A stretch of 64,000 bases of DNA from Rhizophagus clarus (lineage: Eukaryota > Glomeromycota > Glomeromycetes > Glomerales > Glomeraceae): positions 62,001 through 126,000 of the forward strand of contig BLAL01000261.1 of assembly GCA_015698045.1 (NCBI GenBank). Reading direction: 5' to 3'. The notes beneath the pieces were generated by a model. The model had not been told where the DNA came from, ran no database searches, and was given only the letters and a program-made list of their open reading frames with translations. Shown in pieces: positions 58,330-64,000 of this stretch; the stretch's first letter is position 1, and each line of letters begins with the position of its first letter. A program made the translations under genes and the position numbers.

Positions 58330-58569
58330 GGGTTTTGTTTTTTTTCGCACCTACGATACATTGCATCTTGAACACTCTGGGCAAAATTACGGTAATGCCA
58401 GGCAAAATTAAACATGTGACATTTAACTAGGGCATGAAAAATAGATTTTTTACAACTGAAAAAATTCCAAGTTCCCAGATTACATATAAAAAAATGAAAA
58501 GAGAAGGGGTGTAACACAGGTGACAAAAAAGGGTGCGATGCATCGCAGGTGCGGAAAATGATTAAACCC
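58330..58569. mobile_element. MULE-type MITE with 9-bp TSD
   Basis: A 240-bp element starting GGGTTT and ending AAACCC, flanked by identical 9-bp TATTATTAA (58,321-58,329 and 58,570-58,578). Counting the A/T that belongs to the TSD, the TIRs match at about 30 of the first 39 positions, including CGCACCTACGATACATTGCATC against CGCACCTGCGATGCATCGCACC. A 9-bp TSD and G-rich TIR starts are typical of Mutator-like elements. No coding capacity; small open frames on both strands are incidental. Confidence 0.82.
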
Positions 58570-58578
58570 TATTATTAA

Positions 58579-60296
58579 TTTATTTTATAGGATATATATT
58601 TTGATTAAAAATATGTTATTAATGAATGTTTATAATTAATTGTATTATTGATGGTATTAATAATGATTAACTTGTATATGATGATTTTATTTATTATTAT
58701 ATGACACTTAGTATAATAAGATTTTTCTGCTAACAGTGTAAATTTTATTATTTAGCCAGTTAAAATTAATTTGGATTATATGGAGTGAGTGCTAGAAAAA
58801 AAGGACCAAATTGAAAATTTTTTAAAAAAAAGTTCTTAAGTAAAATAGATTCAAATTTGATCATCTGATTCAGAACATTTGTTATTTTAATTACCTAACA
58901 GAGAGTTTATTTAAAATAGTTTATTTTTTAATTACTTTTATATTTTTAAAGCTATGAATTGAAAGTGGTAGTTATTATAGATCTGTAATTATTTTTTAAT
59001 AAAATATATATTTTTTTACTATTATTTATTTGTAAAAATATTATTAAAATTATTAATATAATATTAAATTTTATCTTTTTTTGAAATATCTTTGGAGGTA
59101 GATTTGGTTGAATTTAGAGCTATGATATTAAAAAATGGATTAAAATCATTTACAATTAAATGAATTATGAATTTTGATCGAACAAGCTGATCTAATCGAG
59201 CTCAACATTCACTATCCAGATCAGACCATAAAAGGGAAAATTAGTCTCATTATAAATAAATATTATTATAATCAATCATTAAAATTTGCATAAAGCACCT
59301 AAAGTTTTACAATTCACGCTATTAATTTGTTACTTTGTTGAGTACATCTATAAGATTATATAATAATTGTATCTCACAAATGTTCTTATTCCATTTTCTC
59401 TCTCGTTATTTACGAAACATCCAACTTTATATCTGTGATCAGTTAATTTATATATTTAAAATCTTTATCAAGAAATGATGATTCCGTGGTATTAATTTCT
59501 GATTGACTTATAAGGTCGTGGCGTACGGCGTACCGAAAGCAACGCTATTATTAAAAAAGATATTTAGACTTTACATTCCTGGAATGATCACATAAATCAA
59601 TCAGGGAGAACTTTTTCATTTGCACTCCAAGAAAAAAAAAGACATTGTTTTACTTGATTTGTTATCCAGACATTAATAAAGAAAAAGGATAATACACCAT
59701 CTAATTTATATTTTCTATATTACAAATTTAATTTGTGAATAACTCCTTTCTATAAATTATTTGACGAAAACTATTATTTATTTGTTCTCAATTGCACATT
59801 ATACATATCATTAAAAATATCTAATTATAGAATGAACTATCAGAGCATAGCAATGTTGTTCTTTGAATAATACCAGTATAAAACTTACATATTACCAAGT
59901 TCTAAATCTAGATTGACTAATTTCCTGATACTATCACTAATATATGCTTAAACTTGAAAGGTGACCATCATTCAACTTATTATAGTTTTGGCGAAGGATG
60001 TATAAATAGTCTCTGGTAAATAGTAAATTTCATCGGTAATATGCAGGAACAACACAATCATGCAGGAATGTATTTTTAGAACGGAAATTTTTATTTATGG
60101 ATTTACCCATAGCCACAAAATAATTAATTATAGAAGGTATATAATAAGTAATCTCATTCAAATTAATTTCATTATGAGGACTGAGTCAATTTTTGTTTTA
60201 AGGAAACATCGATGATAAATTTGTCCTCTAAATTTAATTATATTATTATACCAACAAAAAGTATTAATTAAGAACATATACTTTTTAAAGGCCTTA
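58579..60296. other. intergenic, no gene
   Basis: A+T-rich to about 59,080, then ordinary intergenic sequence leading to the permease promoter. A small G+C-rich patch GTGGCGTACGGCGTACCG lies at about 59,518-59,535. No TATA box close to the permease start is obvious. Confidence 0.5.
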
Positions 60297-62007
60297 ATGT
60301 CTGGATACGAGTTTTTCACTTCGGGTGCTCCAAAACAGGCCCATGAATCGACATGGAAATATCATTTACGAAAATTATTTACGACCAAATCTTTCGATAG
60401 TTTTGAAGTGGAAAAAGAAACATCAGATTTAAAAAGAACTTTGAATGCATTCGATTTGATAATGATTGGTTTAGGGGGTATTATCGGCACTGGAATATTA
60501 ATTATCACAGGTAAAAAAATAAAAGTGTTTTTTTTTGTTAAAACCAGTTAATTTAATTAATTTCTAATTTTTTAATTCCCATCCTTCTAGGACAAGCTGC
60601 AGCTACAAAAGCAGGACCAGCTGTAGTAATTTCATTTGTAATTTCGGGCATTGCAGCTAGTTTTGCGGCGTTATGTTATTCGGAGTTGTCGTCAATGATT
60701 CCAGTGGCCGGCTCCGCATATACATATGTTTATGCAACACTAGGTGAACTCGCCGCATGGATTATTGGCTGGAGTTTAATCTTAGAATACGCGGTCGGCG
60801 CTTCAACAATCGCTGTTGGATGGTCAGCATATTTCGTTCATTTTTTTGAACATTTTGGAATAAAATTTTCACCATCATGGACGAGCGCACCATTAGTTTT
60901 TGATCATTCTACAGGATATCTACTACGAATTCCCGATGCTTATATCAATTTGCCGGCATTCTTGTTAATTATGTTTCTTACATTTATATTGATGTTGGGT
61001 ATTAGAGAATCTGCGACTGTAAACAATATAGCCGTTACATTAAAAGTTTTTGTTATATTGTTATTTGTAATAGTGGGAATAACAAAGATCAACCCAAAAA
61101 ATTATGATCCTTTCATTCCTCCAAACGAAGGAGCTTTCTCAAAATTTGGCATAACTGGAATATTATCAGCTTCAAGTGTTGTATTTTTTGCTTATATTGG
61201 ATTTGATTCTATATCTACCACTGCTCAAGAAACTAAAAATCCACAAAGGAATTTGCCTATTGGAATCATTACGAGTTTAGTTATCTGTACTATTTTATAC
61301 GTGGCAGTTTGCGTTGTCTTAACAGGAATTGTTCATTATCCTGAGTTGAATGATCCAGCTCCCGTAAATGTTGCGATTAATGCGATGGGAATGGGATGGT
61401 TAGGACTTATTGTAGATTTTGGTGCTCTCGCTGGATTAATATCTGGTATACTTGTTTTTCTTATGGGACAACCACGTATTTTTTATTCAATGGCAAAGTA
61501 AGTTCTCATGTGACGTAACCTTTTTCGTAACTTATAAATTCACATTCTTTTCTTTTTTCTTTTAACTCTTTTTATTTTAGGGATGGATTATTCTTTTCGA
61601 TCGCATCAAAGATTCATCCAAAGTTCAAAACACCGTATATTTCAACGATTATCACAGGATTAATCTGTGCTATTATATCATCCCTTCTTCCGATAGGAGT
61701 ATTAGCAGAATTAACATCGGTTGGCACTTTATTAGCATTCCTTTTAGTAAATATTGGAGTTTTGGTATTAAGATTTACAGCTCCTAATGCACCAAGAAAA
61801 TTTAAGGTTCCAGGAGGACCTTATTTAATTCCTATTATGGGGGCTTTATTAGATTTATTATTATTGCTTACTGCTACCACTGCTAGTTTAATAAGATTAC
61901 TTGTTTGGATGTTAATTGGTTTGGTTGTTTATTTCCTTTATGGTAGATCACATTCGGTCGCTAATAATAGCAATCAATATATGAAAAACAAAGAATTAAG
62001 CGGTTGA
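60297..62007 (+). CDS. amino-acid permease, APC superfamily, CAT-type cationic amino-acid transporter
   Basis: Three exons: 60297-60510, 60591-61497, 61581-62007, both introns GT-AG and in phase; 515 residues. The first membrane segment has the APC motif IMIGLGGIIGTGILIITGQA, followed by ATKAGPAVVISF. The CAT signature follows: SAYTYVYATLGELAAWIIGW and SLILEYAVGASTIAVGWSAY, then VVFFAYIGFDSISTTAQET. About 12-14 hydrophobic segments are expected for the family and are visible as alternating long apolar stretches. Family members carry cationic or neutral amino acids across the plasma or vacuolar membrane. The sequence resembles bacterial YfnA-like and animal CAT proteins more than typical fungal YAT permeases; substrate is not decided. 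In a symbiotic fungus it could serve nitrogen uptake or storage. Confidence 0.9.
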
Positions 62008-62302
62008 AATTAGAAATATCTTATTTAATTCATTCTAACATTATGTATTTCCATTTAACATGAATTATTCAATAAATTTTATAGCTAAACGATACTGGGA
62101 AATTGTTTTGAATAAATTATGATGATACTACATAGCGCGTCAGTTGATGATTCATTTTATAATCTAAATTATACAATAATTTTTAAAATAAACAAAGTCA
62201 GCTCTAACCAAAGAAAAAAAAAACAAATAAAATAAAATAGCTCACAAATTATTACATAAAATATATATATATATAACAATTAAATATAAAAATTAAATAA
62301 GT

Positions 62303-63979
62303 TTATTTTTTCCAATCTGCACCATACCATCCTTCCTCACCATTTTCCCAATCCCATTGTTCAATAGTACGATCTACGATCGGTTCTTCAACCCATTCTT
62401 CGCCCCAATATCTCAAATTCCAAAATGTAGGATACTTTCTATCTTCTTTATAAACATAATCAACCCTTTTAATAATTGAACGTGCTTTTCTCAATCCTTC
62501 ACTAGTTACTTGTGAAGGCGATGCATAGCTAACATCTAAATGATGTAAACTGTCACCTAAATATTTAGTTATAACGCAAAGGTGCCTATCACTTATTAAG
62601 TAACAATCTGGCATATATAAACTTTTTAGTCTAGCTTTACAATTCTCTAACCCAGCTGCAAGGTCGTCTGCGGAGAAATGCCAGTCCGCATTAATTATTA
62701 AATGTTCTAAGGAAGGTGGAAGAAGTTGAAAGAAATTTTCTAAATAACTATCGATACGAAGAATATTTCCAAAGATTTCTAACTTATTAAGATATCTACT
62801 AGAACTTAATAATATTAATAAATATGGTATGTCAGGTTTTTGAATATCTAATGCCAAATCTATTAGATTTTGACAATTTTTTGTGATTAAATCAATTATT
62901 GTATGAGGATTATATATATCTCTAATTTCTATTGGTCCTAAATATATTGTAGATAAAGTTGATCCCGCATTTTTTATTAAAGTCGCTAAAACATCATCCC
63001 TAACAGTAGATTTCTTAAAATTAATTTTTTTTAAACAAATTAATGAACTAGAAACAAATGGTTCCAAAACATTTTCAAGACTTATACATTCTTCGAATGT
63101 TAAAGTCTCTAATTTTTTCGATTCTGCCAAAGGTGCTAATGTGACACATTCTATAAAATCTACCTTAAAGAATTCCACATGAACTATAGAATTAATTTGA
63201 CTTTCAAGCAACGCAGAAACTATACGAGCTGGTTTGTTGCAAGTATGAACAACGAAATATTCGAGAGATTTTTGACCTTTAATAAGGTTTATTAAAAAAT
63301 CATATTGTTTCTCAGGAACGGATCTGCTTCCCGAAGTACAAACTCGGCCTGGGCTAACAAATAATGTCTTGATATTTTTGCAAATTTTAGCAGCTCCTGC
63401 GAAAATATCTGTCTTCAAAAAATCTCCAATACATATAAATTGTCGAAGTTTGGATAAACAAGTTTCAGAACCTTGATGTGAAAAGAAATTAAGATGACTA
63501 TTTGGGACCATAACCATTTCACCAGTTTCAATTGATAATTTATGAAATGCAGGTGAATGACTCATAAAAGAGTAAATTAATAATTTAGATACTAAAGCTA
63601 TTCTTTCTCGATATACTTCTCCCCATGGTTCATACCATTCAAACCATGCAGCAATCCCATTATATAAATCTAAATATGAAACTTGTCGTAAGAACGATGG
63701 ATAATCAAATGTTGGTGATATTCTTTTATCAGTAATTTCCAAAATTTCCTTTTCATCATCGGTAAGTACTTGTGGATCAAGACAATTTATATATGTTTGA
63801 ACTAATTTAGAGGAAGGAGTTCTGCGTGTCAAACGAAAAGGCTGACTCCATAGTAAAGATACAACAGTTTCACACCAAAGTCTATTAACTAAAAGACAAG
63901 AATGTAGAGTATATTTATCTTCTTCAAAATCCTTGAAAATAAGGTGTAAACAATCAGTTGTTAATAAAGGTGGAGACAT
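62303..63979 (-). CDS. F-box protein with leucine-rich repeat-like body
   Basis: Single-exon gene of 558 residues starting at 63,979, again preceded by a T/A tract. The F-box (about residues 3-50) reads PPLLTTDCLHLIFKDFEED, then YTLHSCLLVNRLWCETVVSL and LWSQPF, close to the typical 'L..dcL.lIfe.l..d...L.scLLVNR.WC...v.lLW..P'. The body has LRR-like strands (LETLTFEECISL, LKKINFKKSTV, LNKLEIFGNIL, LKSLYMPDCYL, LHHLDVSYASP). The C-terminus is unusual: a Trp- and acidic-rich stretch (WNLRYWGEEWVEE, WDWENGEEGWYGADW). Substrate adaptor of an SCF ubiquitin ligase by family; target unknown. No interruption. Confidence 0.92.
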   Translation of the reverse strand: MSPPLLTTDCLHLIFKDFEEDKYTLHSCLLVNRLWCETVVSLLWSQPFRLTRRTPSSKLVQTYINCLDPQVLTDDEKEILEITDKRISPTFDYPSFLRQVSYLDLYNGIAAWFEWYEPWGEVYRERIALVSKLLIYSFMSHSPAFHKLSIETGEMVMVPNSHLNFFSHQGSETCLSKLRQFICIGDFLKTDIFAGAAKICKNIKTLFVSPGRVCTSGSRSVPEKQYDFLINLIKGQKSLEYFVVHTCNKPARIVSALLESQINSIVHVEFFKVDFIECVTLAPLAESKKLETLTFEECISLENVLEPFVSSSLICLKKINFKKSTVRDDVLATLIKNAGSTLSTIYLGPIEIRDIYNPHTIIDLITKNCQNLIDLALDIQKPDIPYLLILLSSSRYLNKLEIFGNILRIDSYLENFFQLLPPSLEHLIINADWHFSADDLAAGLENCKARLKSLYMPDCYLISDRHLCVITKYLGDSLHHLDVSYASPSQVTSEGLRKARSIIKRVDYVYKEDRKYPTFWNLRYWGEEWVEEPIVDRTIEQWDWENGEEGWYGADWKK

Positions 63980-64000
63980 TTTTTTTATTAAAAAAAAAAT

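Noticed and set aside
1..64000. tRNA, rRNA and CRISPR arrays
   Set aside because: No cloverleaf with a T-loop GTTCRANNC, no rRNA-like sequence and no regularly spaced repeat-spacer array were seen; the tandem arrays present are minisatellites without unique spacers.

Overview
The window looks like nuclear DNA of an arbuscular mycorrhizal fungus (Glomeromycotina, most likely Rhizophagus irregularis or a close relative). This is inferred from very high A+T, genes with many short GT-AG introns (about 70-330 bp), three single-exon F-box proteins of about 550 residues in one window, and several decayed transposon families. No database could be searched; gene identities rest on protein motifs recognised by eye, and exon limits were worked out by following splice sites and reading phase.

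Layout. Positions 1-12 kb hold a decayed nuclease-like exon, a 218-bp hAT-type MITE with a perfect 8-bp target-site duplication (TSD), a small membrane/coiled-coil protein, and two F-box genes on the minus strand. Positions 12.3-19.8 kb hold two housekeeping genes on the plus strand: ALG12 (ER mannosyltransferase of N-glycan assembly, 8 exons) and EPL1 (Enhancer-of-polycomb subunit of the NuA4 histone acetyltransferase, 10 exons). Positions 21.3-31.6 kb hold a compact lipid-modification cluster: a cyclopropane-synthase-family methyltransferase (-), a DUF1365 protein (+), an unrecognised nuclear-looking protein (-) and an FAD-dependent amine-oxidase-family enzyme (+). The methyltransferase, DUF1365 and FAD enzyme are the same trio that forms operons in many bacteria. 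Here they are intron-bearing, divergently arranged genes with TATA boxes.

Positions 31.6-36 kb are an extremely A+T-rich gene desert. Positions 36.6-54.3 kb are a transposon nest. A hAT-like transposase gene (minus strand, 53.3 to 37.65 kb) has been split by a 13,106-bp CACTA-type element (38,855-51,960). That element has perfect 16-bp terminal inverted repeats (TIRs), a TTA TSD, subterminal repeat arrays and a broken tnp2 transposase. Inside it lie two clear copies and one truncated copy of an intron-bearing ORF that resembles a Myb/SANT trihelix domain, a decayed coiled-coil/RGG gene, two minisatellites, and a retroposed poly(A)-tailed transcript with a perfect 16-bp TSD. Positions 54.3-58.6 kb hold more A+T-rich DNA, a TIR element full of TTGATT/AATCAA motifs, a pyrimidine-rich block bounded by GGTGATWTCACC palindromes, and a 240-bp MULE-type MITE with a 9-bp TSD. 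The window ends with an amino-acid permease of the CAT/APC family (60.3-62.0 kb) and a third F-box gene (62.3-64.0 kb).

The intact genes appear to be ALG12, EPL1, the four cluster genes, the permease, the three F-box genes and the small membrane protein. Everything between 36 and 58.6 kb appears to be mobile-element debris, apart from short flanking spacers.
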